The notes under the pieces were generated by a model that was given only the letters and a program-made list of their open reading frames with translations, made no database searches and was not told the origin of the DNA. From assembly GCA_036250195.1 (NCBI GenBank), contig JAVHZZ010000008.1, positions 8,794,434 to 8,858,433 on the forward strand: a stretch of DNA of 64,000 nucleotides, given 5' to 3'. This stretch comes from Mixophyes australis. Lineage: Eukaryota; Chordata; Amphibia; Anura; Limnodynastidae. How positions within the stretch are numbered: the first letter of the stretch is position 1; each line of letters starts with the position of its first letter. The position numbers were made by a program, and so were the translations under genes. Shown here piece after piece: positions 1-34,337 of the stretch.

Positions 1-93
1 GTAAGCTCCAATGGGGCAGGGACTGATGTGAATGAGTTCTCTGTACAGCGCTGCGGAATCGGTGGCGCTATATAAATAAATGGTGATGATATA
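1..93 (+). repeat. SINE family A, 3' end
   Basis: This is the 3' part of the main tRNA-derived SINE of the window: GTAAGCTCCAATGGGGCAGG, then CAGCGCTGCGGAAT, then GGCGCTATATAAATAAATG and a GAT-rich tail. It is cut by the window edge. Confidence 0.8.
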
Positions 94-816
94 GATAAAT
101 ATTCTGGTTCAAGCTCTAGTCTTTATGGTTAGATTTTCCTTAAGGGGTAGCAGAATTTTCCTACAGCCAGCTACTGAATCACAACAGTGTGTTAGACAGA
201 TGTACTGTAAGATTGTCAGAGACTAAGAGAACAGAACAGAAATGACAAAGCAGTAACATACAAAGCACAACAAGTAAGCACGGGAGCTATACAAACAGGT
301 CCATGTACCGCAGCCAAGCACCAATCTCTCATGTAGATCTCGCCAGGCTCACGGCCCGTCGGTGGAACTGCCCAAGGCAGCTGATGCAGATTACTTCACA
401 GATGACTAATAACAGGGGATGACTCTTATTAGTGCAGCACATGATCGTATATTTCACCTCTGAGGGAACGTTCTACAAAAAGTTTTCTTTTTTAAAGGGA
501 TTTTTTCACCTTCAGATGAATTTATTGGGTTGCAGCTGCCATCCTTCAACTTTTACTAAATATATTACCTTATGTATCTTGCTTCGTCCTGTACTTTTAC
601 TAGATATTATCGGGGAGAGTCATCTTTGTACCCCTGGGATAGGATACAGCTCCCTGTCGCTCCCTGTGTCGGATACAATAGTATCCAGAGAGCAGATCAG
701 GGTCAAATCCCCAATTATATCAAAAGACGGCTGAAAAATGCAACAAAAACAAAAAAGAGTAGAAGCTAAAAAGGAAAATCGCTGAAACTGTCGTCTACGT
801 GAGATACTCCACTTAC

Positions 817-23891
<23,075 letters not shown>

Positions 23892-24010
23892 GTCCGCCTC
23901 TCACAGCGACTCCCGGCCGGGGGAGATCGGGGATACTGGGAAGCGGAGTGCGCGCTGCTTCTGTGGAATACGGCGGCCGGGTACCGTAATGCACGGAGGA
24001 TCTGCGCACT

Positions 24011-25260
24011 AGGGGGATGAATGGGAGGCAAATCATAATATACATATAATAGCTCAGTGTATAATACATGTCCATGACTCACAGGTCTCCAGTTATTAAC
24101 ACACTATAATATTATCAGGGTAATGAGTTATTATGTGTAAATAATGATTGTCACTCCCTAACAGTAATAACAATAATAAATGTTTATATAGTCTATATAT
24201 AAATATATAATAAAAATAATGCAATATATGTTGTCACCATTCTCTGATATTATTTTATCCCAGCTTCTCATCTTCCAAATCCCCCTAATCCCCTTCATTG
24301 TTTTTATTTTATTTCCTTTCTGTCTCCTACACTGCTTTCCAGCCATGTCCTTATATCATCAGGCAGGGTTCTCTTTCCTAGGCCACGAGTAACATCTTTT
24401 TCCCATGCAGGGAGCACAGTAAATGAGAGATGTGTTCCAGGGAAATGAAAAGAAGAAGAAAATAAAAGACTTTACCTGGTGATATACATGTAAGGCTGAA
24501 AGGCAGAGAAAAGAGATGAAATGTAAATCAGCATATTTGGCAAAAGTCATGTACAAGCCAATTGTGTAAAGTGTCTGACCGAGGGAAACCTGCAAAGGAT
24601 GTATTCACATTTACATTGCTGTATTCCAGTTTTACTGCTGTATGAATATTTCCCTAATACATAAAACCATTGTGCTATATTCTATGTACTCAGCCATACA
24701 AATTAGGAGTATACACCTTAAACTAAACCAACCCTGTACCCCAGGCAAGGGCATATATCTGTGTGTTAAAGACATGATGATGTAATGAACACACTGTTTA
24801 GCACAGCAGCGTTACAACATGTTTTATGTAACAACACTCAAGACAGAGCAGCCATTAATAATAAGAGTAAACATACGGTGGAATAACTTTGACTTATTGT
24901 GCGAAAGGATCAGATAGGAGCTTCCCAAACAGGACTGGATTCCGGAGAGAGATCCTGGTTTCATGCATCCAGGGGGTAAAATCATGGAACTAAATAACTG
25001 GGATGGATGGATCGCTAGTTTACATGTTATCAGAAGTTATATTGGGAGTATGTTGTTGTAGTAACGAAAAAATATTGTTTGTTTTGCTATAGATGTCCAA
25101 AGAAACATAACAAAGTATGTTTTGCTATGTATACGCCAAATATAGTTACATTTATTTAACTGATGTATATTCTTTGTGGCTTTTCTTGTTAATTAAAACA
25201 GGGTTTATCTTATTACTGGGAATATAATCATTTACATATAATTGAAAAAGAGTGAGCATT
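24011..25260. other. Intergenic region upstream of DOCK7, no gene seen
   Basis: It is AT-rich, with a short TA-rich patch at 24,170-24,230. No exon, terminal inverted repeat or tandem array is recognised. Confidence 0.5.
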
Positions 25261-25270
25261 TGGATGCTAA

Positions 25271-25480
25271 AGCTAGGTACACACTACAGGGTTTTCATTC
25301 AATAGTCGGCTCAAACAGCCGACATATGACCGCTCGTTCTAAAGTCGGGTCAGTGTGTGTAGTGACACGATGGTCGAAAGTCTGCCCAAATGGACGATTG
25401 TCGCCTCATTTGGTTGGTCGTACCGTTCAATATTTTCGTTCCAATCTCCTTTCCGTTGTGTAGTGTGTATAGATTTCCTC
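25271..25480. repeat. Harbinger-like MITE, partial copy
   Basis: The left end AGCTAGGTACACACTACAGG resembles the AGCTGGGTACACACTAC terminus of the complete copies at 30,213 and 40,792. A GTAGTGTGTATAG stretch near 25,470 may be the degraded right end. Confidence 0.5.
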
Positions 25481-26030
25481 CAATCCTCCGATACTTCCTC
25501 GACCTGGGGCTCCATTGGGGGCGTGTGTATGTAAATTTGTGATGCCTGTACCAGTCCCACGTGATGCGGTATCCGCACATCACAGGCTTGTGTTTTGTAT
25601 AGATGTATATTGCACCTGTCTGGCTGCAGACCATTACACTTGTGTAAACCACGTGTGTTATTACCCTTTGCATCTATATTAGGATTCCAAATCATATTTA
25701 CCCTTTATAAACTTATACATTTATAAACTATTTGACTTATAAAGTCATATTAAACTTTATTAACTAATATTTGTAAAATACCCAGAATAAACCACACAGT
25801 GTTCATGTAACAGTTGTATTGCAGGAAAAAGTACAAACATTTTTGTTGTAGAATATGACAAGTGAAAAAAATAGAAAATGACTATTGCTCGGTAGTTCAC
25901 TAACCAACCAGGAAGGGAGTAAGTGGTTTTGCATGATTGAAAATGATGGCCAACTCCTCCGGGACTTTTCACCTTCACAGACAGGATACAGACACTAAGG
26001 AACGTGTTGTTACACCTGCTCAGGTAAGAG

Positions 26031-26453
26031 CAGGGCCGGATTAACCATAGGGCTAACTGGGCTACAGCCCAGGGGCCTATGGCATCCAGGGGGCCCTTGA
26101 AAGTGCTCAGCAGCAGTATTGATCGGTCGGGAGCGGGGGCGCCCCCGGCGCTATCAGTGCTGCTGAGTACTTTCACTGCGGTCCTTCTCCCGCGCGCTGT
26201 AGTCTCCTTACTGAGGAGATCTCGTGAGTCTCACTCTCACAAGATCTCCTCAGTAAAGAGAGTACAGCGCGCCGGAGAAGGAGGTAAGTGCCGGGGGGGG
26301 GGGGGGGCCACGGGCAGCTCTGATCGCGGGCGGGGGACGCGGGCAGCTCTGATTTGCGGGCAGCTCCGATCACGGGGGGGGGGGGGGGGGCCCTCACGGG
26401 GGAAATGGAGGCCCCCTTAGCCCAGGGGCCTCCATTCCCTTAATCCGGCCCTG
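26031..26453. mobile_element. Non-autonomous hAT element with 8-bp TSD
   Basis: It is a 423-bp element with terminal inverted repeats CAGGGCCGGATTAA / TTAATCCGGCCCTG and a perfect 8-bp target duplication GGTAAGAG (26023-26030 and 26454-26461). Internally there are two G-rich runs and an inverted repeat around GAGATCT. No transposase is present. The 8-bp duplication and CAGGG termini place it in the hAT superfamily. Confidence 0.9.
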
Positions 26454-26461
26454 GGTAAGAG

Positions 26462-27083
26462 TCCTGTGTGGTTGTAAGATGTGTTCATATAACAAAGATT
26501 GTGCAAACATTTGCCCAGTGAAAGTTATTCCTTTATACTGAATATTCACCAATTGTACTACCTTATTCTACGGAAATTTGAATAAATCTTTCCAGTAATA
26601 AAAAAAATAGTGGTCTACCTTGGGCTAGGTCACTGGGGTACCTGCTGAGCCAAGTCTCGCCCCTTATCCTGGGCTAAAACTTGTCAGCCAGCCCCTGATC
26701 AGGGTATGGTTTGGGGCTTGCTTTTGTCTGGACTGCCAGGATAAATATTGGGGGGTCTGAGTTCCTAGTACATTTATAGGCTGAGTATTGGCTCATCAGG
26801 TGACAGTCATATATTAAATCCACAGCAAAGGAAATATTTCAATATAATTCCACAGATATCAACAGAAGTCAAAATAATGCAAAGGGCCACGTAGGTCTTT
26901 GGTCTTTCAAGACAACTGCGTATTGTATAAGGGGAAAGATATTGGACCACGAAGAACATTAATCTGGCATGTCTGATTGCTTGGTGCAGTTGTAGATTTA
27001 TGGGTAAGTGCAGGTCTTGAACGGTGAGTTTTCAACTTTGCAAATCATTGTTTTAAAGGTTTATATTATCTATAAGAATAATT
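26462..27083. other. Intergenic stretch with a repeat D fragment
   Basis: Apart from a degraded repeat D fragment at about 26,610-26,700, I see nothing recognisable. Confidence 0.5.
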
Positions 27084-27428
27084 ATCATCACCATTTATTT
27101 ATATAGCGCCACTGATTCCACAGCGCTGTACAGAGAACTCACTCACATCAGTCCCTGCCCCATTGGAGCTTACAGACTAAATTCCCTAACATACACACAT
27201 AGACAGACAGACACAGAGAGAGAGAGACTAGGGTCAATTTGATAGCAGCCAATTAACCTACCAGTATGATTTTGGAGTGTGGGAGGAAACCGGAGCATCC
27301 AGAGGAAACCCATGCAAACACGGAGAGAACATACAAACTCCTCACAGATAAGGCCATGGTTGGGAATTGAACTCATGACCCCAGTGCTGTAAGGCAGAAG
27401 TGCTAACCACTGAGCCACTGTGCTGCCC
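27084..27428 (-). repeat. SINE family A copy
   Basis: This is a full-length reverse copy in the DOCK7-ATG4C intergenic region, with tail, body and tRNA-like head all recognisable. Confidence 0.8.
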
Positions 27429-28340
27429 AATATAATAAATATTGTCCCCATTTCTCTCCTGGTTTGTGTAGACTCTGGGTTCTCAGCTTATGGCTTTATT
27501 CAAAGGTTACTTCAGTCTGTTAAATATAACTTACAATTAACATTACATGTAATAGTAAACAATAAAATTGTTCAAAACTAATCAGAAAGTTTTTTTTAAA
27601 AAAAATCAAAGCAAAAACATTTAAATTAATAATTAGAAGCTTGACATACATTGACTCAGGGGGTACTGTGAATAAATGAACATACATTAGGGAATTTTAA
27701 GTATAAACAAACACTTCATGGAGTACTTGCTACATTTTTATTATCACATAGGAAATTATTTATATCTTGATGTGATGTCTAACTTTACACGTTGCCTTAA
27801 TGCAGCTGTGTATATTTATATATGGCTAATACGATGGTTGCAATGACCAAGTATTATATCTAAAGAGAGAACAAAGGGTATTTAAATATGAGAAAAATAA
27901 TAACATGTTATGATATCCCGAGGCACTTAGACTGAGGCTAAATCCTGCCACCTTTTGGTGGAAAAGTTACAGATTCCCTTGTGATACAGAAAAAGTGGTT
28001 ACCTAATTGTAGGGGACTTTAGGATACATTGTTGAAATACTTACTTTATTATGTATCATTAAAAACTAGATTTATATCTGCTAAAAAATAACAAGGATTA
28101 AAATCACACAACATAATTTAAGTATAGTAGTGACAATAATAGAAAAGAGTAGAGTGAACAAAACACGACCAGGATTCACCTAGGAAATAATGACGATTAT
28201 TATTCCGCTGAGGTATTAATCATATTATAATTTGTGTGTTTAATCCCCTATTATCCTTAGAGAAATGCTCTTATTCAGATACTACTCTTATTAATACGGA
28301 TACAGCAATATCATGTACTCTTTACAAAATATTTGTGTAT
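27429..28340. other. Intergenic AT-rich stretch, nothing recognised
   Basis: No exon-like open frame, tandem repeat or terminal inverted repeat was found. Confidence 0.5.
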
Positions 28341-28341
28341 A

Positions 28342-28437
28342 CAGTCAGGCCCATAAATATTGGGACATCGACACAATTCTCATATTTTGGGCTCTATACA
28401 CCACCACCAGGTTTTAATCTTTCCTTAATCCCATGGT
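28342..28437 (+). mobile_element. Tc1/mariner end fragment
   Basis: It starts after a TA with CAGTCAGGCCCATAAATATT and GGGACATCGACACAATTCT, a terminal repeat known from another Tc1-like family in fish and frogs. The rest of the element is missing. Confidence 0.6.
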
Positions 28438-28503
28438 AAAGGCGGAAGATCATGTCTAATCGCAAGTCCATTTGTGTGCTGTATATTGTGTGATTTCGCT
28501 CTG

Positions 28504-28653
28504 GTTTTGGAGTGTGGGAGGAAACCGGAGCACACGGGAATACCTACACAAACATGGGGAGAACATACAAACTCCACACAGATAAGGCCATGACCGGGAA
28601 TCAAATTCATGACCCCAGCGGTGTGAGGCAGAAGTGCTAACCACTGAGCCACC
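28504..28653 (-). repeat. SINE family A copy, head half only
   Basis: Only the tRNA-like head and adjoining body are present in reverse orientation; the 3' tail is missing. Loss of the tail suggests a later deletion, not 5' truncation. Confidence 0.75.
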
Positions 28654-29282
28654 TTATATTGCACGTATGTGTGTGCATATTATGCACTCTGATCTTCTGA
28701 TCTGTCTGTCTATATATGACAAGTAACGTTTACATAGAGCTTATTTACACCCAGATTCAAATCAATATGCACCATCAAACACTTTAAAACCAACAATCTC
28801 ACTCTGACCATTGTAAATGACGAGATTACCACTAGCCACCTTTTCTCTACTCGCAATTTATAGCTGCCGTGTATACCAAGTGCCAGGTCTATTATTTAGC
28901 TCAGTAATACAGTCTTTGATATATATTAATATCCAAAATTAACTTTATTTGCTAAGTGCAAACTGAAAGACTTAAATGATTGTATAATTTACCATTGTTT
29001 TAGTAAGCATGTACTGATTATAATCGAGTCTGTATTCATTGATATTTTTTTAATTCAAGATATGTTTTCTGTCTTTTATATAAAATATTTCCAAGGTCAT
29101 CAGATCCCTGAGTAAAAAAACAGAGACATGAAATACTGTATTCTCTTCCCACAACACTGTTCTGTTCTGTTACTCCCCATGTAATGATACATTTGGTAAA
29201 AAAAAAAAAAAAAGGACTAATAAAGATACAAAGTAACATCATGAGGACATAAGATACAATGTAACCACGTGAAGAACAATAG
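28654..29282. other. AT-rich stretch upstream of the candidate ATG4C promoter
   Basis: Nothing is recognised apart from a poly-A run at 29,200-29,214. Confidence 0.5.
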
Positions 29283-29344
29283 ACCAATAAGAGTATAAAG
29301 CCTGTATTGTGGCACACAGCGCCCCCCAGTGGCCTATAAATAAA
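29283..29344 (+). promoter_or_regulatory. ATG4C: Candidate ATG4C core promoter
   Basis: On the plus strand there is a CCAAT box (ACCAATAAGAG, 29,283), a GC-rich GCGCCCCCCAG (about 29,320) and a TATA-like TATAAATAAAG (29,335). The order and spacing are classical, and GC- and CpG-richer sequence follows. It points towards ATG4C. The assignment is inferred from position because the 5'UTR exon is not proven. Confidence 0.4.
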
Positions 29345-29364
29345 GAGCAGCCACCAGCTCCCTC

Positions 29365-29486
29365 TCCCACTCGGAAGTGCTCGGCGGCCGCCCGGGTTGT
29401 GATGACGGTCGGCTGACAACATCCTGCCGATCTTGTGAGACATCATCGGGGGATCGAAGCTGGCTCATACCGGGGGCAACTGATTG
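29365..29486 (+). other. ATG4C: Candidate noncoding first exon of ATG4C
   Basis: This CpG-richer block starts about 30 bp after the TATA-like box and ends at a possible donor, ATTG|GTAATAG. ATG4C needs an upstream 5'UTR exon because its first coding exon has a clear acceptor. The exact start and the donor choice are guesses. Confidence 0.35.
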
Positions 29487-29593
29487 GTAATAGGGGGGTG
29501 TCATTTTTTTGGGGGGTCCCCCGGCTCCCAGCACACTGACAGTTTTGTTATACAGCTGGAGTGATCATTTGTCTCCACTATAGTTTCTACTGC

Positions 29594-29655
29594 ACTACAT
29601 TTCCCGTCATGCTCTGCCCTTAACCTGCCTGTGTGAGCATCACGGGAAATGTAGT
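29594..29655. repeat. Palindrome with two ZNF143-like motifs
   Basis: ACTACATTTCCCGTCATGCT and its near-exact reverse complement face each other across about 20 bp. Each arm fits the promoter motif ACTAYRNNNCCCR bound by ZNF143/THAP11. It lies about 110 bp past the candidate ATG4C first exon. Confidence 0.6.
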
Positions 29656-30212
29656 CCAGGAGACAATTACATTGCTCCTTAGTGTCAGCTTCCCAGAAGA
29701 GAAGTTGCAGACAGTGGGTGAGGGGTTTGTTACTCTACAATGAAAAGTCACAATAATCTTTATTTGTGATCAGCATTTATACTATTCAGGCATTTTCTTT
29801 ATACATGGGGGGTGGTGTAAGTATGTTGCAGGCTTAAGGGGTTGTCCTATTCTTATCTAATTAAAAGTAATATTGTAAGAACCAACCAAACCTTACAGTT
29901 GGTTGTCTTGTGTCTAATTATATAAATGTTCCTGTGTTATAGGCTGGGCATTGTGTTTGTATACAGGGTCTGTGCTTTGAAAGACTTGAAATGCTGAAGT
30001 ATTGATGGGAAACCTATAGAGTTTATATTTTAGTTTGTGTTCAATTGTTTAAATCTAATACTATCTGTGTCTCTAATTAAATTAATATTTGTTACCAGTC
30101 TGGTTTAGTTTGTAACTTAAAGTTGGGGGCTTGGCTTTTTTTTTTTTTTTTTTGATAGATCCGTAGAAAATACCCCAAGGTTGTAGGATTAGTCTATGCT
30201 AATAATCAGTTA

Positions 30213-30614
30213 AACTGGGTACACACTACTGAAAATTACTAAAGCTGTGATTTCTGTAATGATTCAACTAATGACTGAAATTCCTGATGATCATGTTGAT
30301 CCCTGTGTACACACCTACACTGTACCTTCAGATCTCTGATCTTCATCTCTCATAACCATCTGCTGAAAAGAGTGTGACACTGTACAGATATCTGCCTACA
30401 CTGCTGGTGGTGAGTGCCTACACACTGCCACATTTGTCCAACATTGTTCCATCGTGGATTGTGATTTTTAGGAACTTTAGAAAACACAATCAAATGATAT
30501 GATGTGTTTTATGCGATAAAATATGATCTTGGGAGCTTACACTAATGCGAATATCTGACCAAACGTTCGTTATCATGTGATCTGCACGATAATTGCGTAG
30601 GTGTGTACCCAGAT
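30213..30614. mobile_element. Harbinger-like MITE, complete
   Basis: It is a 402-bp element with termini AACTGGGTACACAC and the reverse complement of ATCTGGGTACACAC, flanked by the direct repeat TTA (30210-30212 and 30615-30617). A TTA duplication and short inverted repeats fit PIF/Harbinger. No coding capacity is seen. Confidence 0.8.
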
Positions 30615-30656
30615 TTACAGTGCTCTCTGGGAGATGCACATATCTTGTATTTACAA

Positions 30657-30772
30657 TAATCATCATCATTTATATAGCGCCACTGATTCCGCAGCGCTGT
30701 ACAGAGAACTCGCTCACATCAGTCCCTGCCCCATTGGAGCTTACAGTCTAAATTCCCTCATATAGACACACA
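30657..30772 (-). repeat. SINE family A copy, 3' end only
   Basis: This short 5'-truncated reverse copy keeps the (GAT)n tail and GCGCCACTGATTCCGCAGCG on the plus strand. Confidence 0.78.
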
Positions 30773-32456
30773 CTCGCCTTGATTACATTATAAGCGAAGT
30801 TAAATCCTGGACTAGTAAGAATGTTCTGTATATTATATATTTTTCTGTGTGGCATTTTTATGTAAGAAAAAGGTAATGCAAAAAGAAAGTGTCTATGAAT
30901 GCAATTGTCTCCTGTGATTAATATAGTAAAAGGTTTGTTCTGCATCATTCCCTGCTCGCCTCTCGCACAGCCCCTCTAGTGCGCTGTGAATGAGCCCCTC
31001 TAGTGCGCTGTGTGTGTGTGAATGAGCCCCTCTTAACAAGACATTTATAGGCACTTTTTCTTTTTATAACGTCAGACTCTGAGACAGAATCCGCAGAGGT
31101 TTTGTGATATTTCATGTTCGGCTGCTTCCACTTCATTTTATTTGGTTTATATCTCTCGTTTGTATATTGTTTTTTTTGTTTATGGACCGTTGCAGCCCAA
31201 TAACTCGGTATAACCCGTAAATTGTTACTCTGTTCAGCTTCCCTTCTGCACAGCTGACTGACAGGTCATAATCTGACAGCGACTTTCTATTTCCTCTCTG
31301 GACAAAGTTCCAAGCTGCCGGCACTGTCCTCCTGAGACGGATCTGTGCACTGACTGATCAGATGTCTTTTATTTGTTGCATGTGATTAGCACGTTGGCTG
31401 CCTTTCATTCCTTTTCCCGAATAGTGAATTTCCATACACTAACCCACTTGATGCTTTCTTAACCCTTTCCTTGCCAGACAATGTTTTTTGTTTTGTTTTT
31501 TTTACCTTTATTTTTATTAAGCTGGAGGTTGTACGTTTGGGCTCTGCTCCATCTTCATTGTTGCATTGTTTTGGGGGGGGGGGGGGGGTTTACTTATTTT
31601 TTATTTATATATTTTGTTTTGTTTCCTTGATAGAGGGAAGAGGTTCTGCTTTCTTCTCCATCTGCTCCCCCAGTTTGAGGTGCCTCTCTATTGGTGCGGT
31701 GCAATCATTTACCATCGGCGCAAGGGATTTGCTAGAGCTGCTGTGTGCGCTTGTGGATGGGAAGATTTATTCCTGAACACCCTCTCTGCTCGGCGCACAC
31801 ACTAAGGCTATAGCGTGCCAATGCCCAGGTGTTAGCGGAGCCTTCTCAACTGATCTTATACTTGGCACTGGCACAAGGCTGTCTTTATCCCTGTATTCGA
31901 TACCTGATGCTGAATCCACTTCCCTGGCTGTTGCCTGAGGCGTGGGAGCGGTGTAGAGCTGATCAGAGGATGCCAGTATTGAATATATTCTGTACCCCTC
32001 CACAGCTTTCCATTTGTGCTTTTCCCTTCACCCACTGTCTTATTGGGGTACATGGGATGGGCAATGTTTATATCGGGGGACCATCCATTTAGCCGCTCGT
32101 AGAAACCTGTTAAAAATACAGTAACATCTGTAGCAGCCAAGGTAGGATGAAATCTCCCTGGTTTGTTGCACATTGTTTAATGTGGCATTCAGCGGTGTAG
32201 GGGTTAATCTGTTAACTGCAGTCTAAGCGGTCACTAGCTGCCATGTGCTGGTTACATGTGAGATTGTATGTGACATGTAGTGTGTAAGGTCAGCCCCAGG
32301 TGAGCAAAGCTGGGAAGTTTTGCGTTGCCGTTCCACAATTTGGTGCTAGACCATAAATTTGCGGCCTCTAAATAAAGTAGGACTGGGAAAACTTAAAGCC
32401 AAAACTCCAGCGGTGGGGAAAAAAATTGCAACCATTTGTGGGCAAATCTGCAATAA

Positions 32457-32487
<31 letters not shown>

Positions 32488-33764
32488 CATTTTGCAACTT
32501 TTGCAGAAGTGTTTTCAAGGTAATCTTGACAGCTATATAACGTACTTGGGGCTCCTGGCGTCGCTCATGAAATCTTGAAGTTTTTTTTTTCTCAAAATTG
32601 CTGTTTATAGGATGGGAGGCTTTGAAAGATCTTATGGAACAAAGTACCACAAAATTACTACGTGCATGTAGTAATATTAGTGCCGACTCCTTTTCTTGTA
32701 CAAGTTGTCGCCAAAGTCAAAAAGTTCTCTACACCATAACTTCTGCTAACATGTCCTATTAATTATTACTAGGAAGATGGTACAAAACCATCCCACTCGG
32801 GAACTGGATGTTTTATGCCGCATTTCATAAGTGATTTTTCTTTTCCTAAAATTAGTCCATATAAATGCTGATATATATTGCAGTTGGCACAGTTGTCGCT
32901 CGTTTGAAGTGTTCTGTAAGACTGGGATGATTTTGTCTTTTTTAAAACTCGTATGTATTTTTAGCTTGTAAAGACTTGGTGTCTGGATCTCTGGTGCTTA
33001 AGTTTACATTTCTCTAGAAAGCTCCAACCTCTTCCAGAGATCAAACACTTCCCCTACGATTAATGACTTTCCGGTCGCTACCTATGGGCTACAGGCTCTA
33101 ACTTGGCTTCTCTACCTTCGTTGTCCTGGAAGGTCTTCCTCTAGGCTGGTGACTTGACAAGAGATGGCACCTCTCATTCATTTTGTTGTAGTAAACCGCA
33201 GGACTCTGTAGAGTGCCAACAAAGTATCTCCTGACAAAGGACAGGAGAAATCTCAGATACACACTTGATGTCATGCAGGCTTTGCTAAGTAACACCTTCT
33301 CCTAGTTTTGCAAAATGCTATTAGACAGGTCCCCGATCCTTGTCGGCCCATTCTGTGAGTGTCCAGGTGAGCTGTACAAGTTCGCGCCTCTCTTCTCACT
33401 GGCCACCGGCAGAAGGCTTCCAGAAGATAAGGAGCTTCAAGATGTGGTCTCCAAGGGCATTTCCTTCTCTCCCGTTGGGATGTTCCGAAATTAATGTCAG
33501 TCTCTGCCAGAAGATTGCAGGAGAAAAGCAATTTATTCACTTTCTATCCTTTTAATCTCAAGTCAATGGGGTACACGGACAGACTATCCCACTCAGACTG
33601 TCCTTCCAGGGACTCCTGTTCTTGTCTTCAGTTTGTTCCAAGATGTATCTCCTTCATTTGCTGTGTGAACCTACCCTGCCTGCCAGTGGAGGGGTTAAGA
33701 TGAGTTCTAACTTTAGAGTACTGTCCCCCAATTGGTGGAGCTTAATTCCCAAATTAATGTCTGT
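30773..33764. other. ATG4C intron 1 (5' part), no gene recognised
   Basis: It contains a G18-type run near 31,572, long poly-T runs (about 32,463-32,487) and moderately GC-rich blocks at 31,680-32,060 and 33,000-33,700. The latter has the flavour of a degraded retroelement, but I could not identify a protein in any frame. No exon is supported. Confidence 0.45.
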
Positions 33765-33940
33765 GTCCAGGTGCAGGCTGGGCCAGGGGGCATGTGAACG
33801 TGGGGCCGGTGCCATAGTGGGCTATCTTGGGCTGCATCACTGGACCATTTCCATTTTTTTTTTCCCTTTAAAATGGTTCTGATAGGCTGCTAAGTCGAGT
33901 CTTGCCCCCTGGGCTAAAATTTGCCAGTCCTCCCCTGTCT
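33765..33940. repeat. Dispersed repeat D, copy 3
   Basis: It is inverted relative to the 17.9 kb copy, ending GGGCTAAAATTTGCCAGTCC. It lies in ATG4C intron 1. A further short copy is at about 26,610-26,700. Confidence 0.5.
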
Positions 33941-34236
33941 GTGTCCCCCATTGTCTTTTTGAGACAATGATACAACTATATAAATCTAAATATATGCTCA
34001 ATCACATTTTCTGAGTAGCAACGTCCCAACGTAAATGACAGAAAGGCGAAACGCGTGTCTATAAAATGCAGCTTGCTTTAATTTGTCATATGGACCTATA
34101 TTTTTCGCCTCAAAACGAATCTGGTGACTGATGTAAATATGGGCGGTCTAGCTGTTGTAAGATCTACTTGATTGCACTGAACACTAATTTACTGTTTGTT
34201 TGTTTTAGGGCGTTGTCTGACCAGACTTTGTAAGGC

Positions 34237-34284
34237 ATGGGTTTATTCTCAAGTGGCGAATATGGAAACCAGCGGCACAGATGA
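34237..34284 (+). promoter_or_regulatory. ATG4C: Upstream ORF overlapping the ATG4C start
   Basis: ATG with G at -3 and G at +4 opens a 15-codon frame, [15 protein letters not shown], whose TGA lies 20 bp past the ATG4C start in another frame. Scanning ribosomes that use it would bypass the ATG4C ATG, so it could lower translation. Function is inferred. Confidence 0.5.
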
Positions 34285-34337
34285 CGTGGATAAACTGAAG
34301 TCTAGGTTTTTATCTGCATGGCATAATATGAAATATA
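34262..34337 (+). CDS. ATG4C: ATG4C coding exon 1
   Basis: The coding part gives [20 protein letters not shown] and then HNMKY plus one base. The exon itself starts at 34,209 after TGTTTTAG. The start has A at -3 and G at +4. A short overlapping uORF begins at 34,237. The donor is ATATA|GTAAGT. Confidence 0.93.

Noticed and set aside
26079..26420. Frames within the GC-rich hAT element
   Set aside because: They arise from G runs in a non-autonomous transposon and match no transposase.
31471..32173. Overlapping 80-105 codon frames in ATG4C intron 1
   Set aside because: There is no similarity to a known protein on either strand and no conserved splice signals linking them; the G run opens some frames.
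33098..33882. Possible retroelement protein remnants
   Set aside because: The composition hints at a decayed element, but I could not find reverse transcriptase, protease or integrase motifs, so I do not name it.
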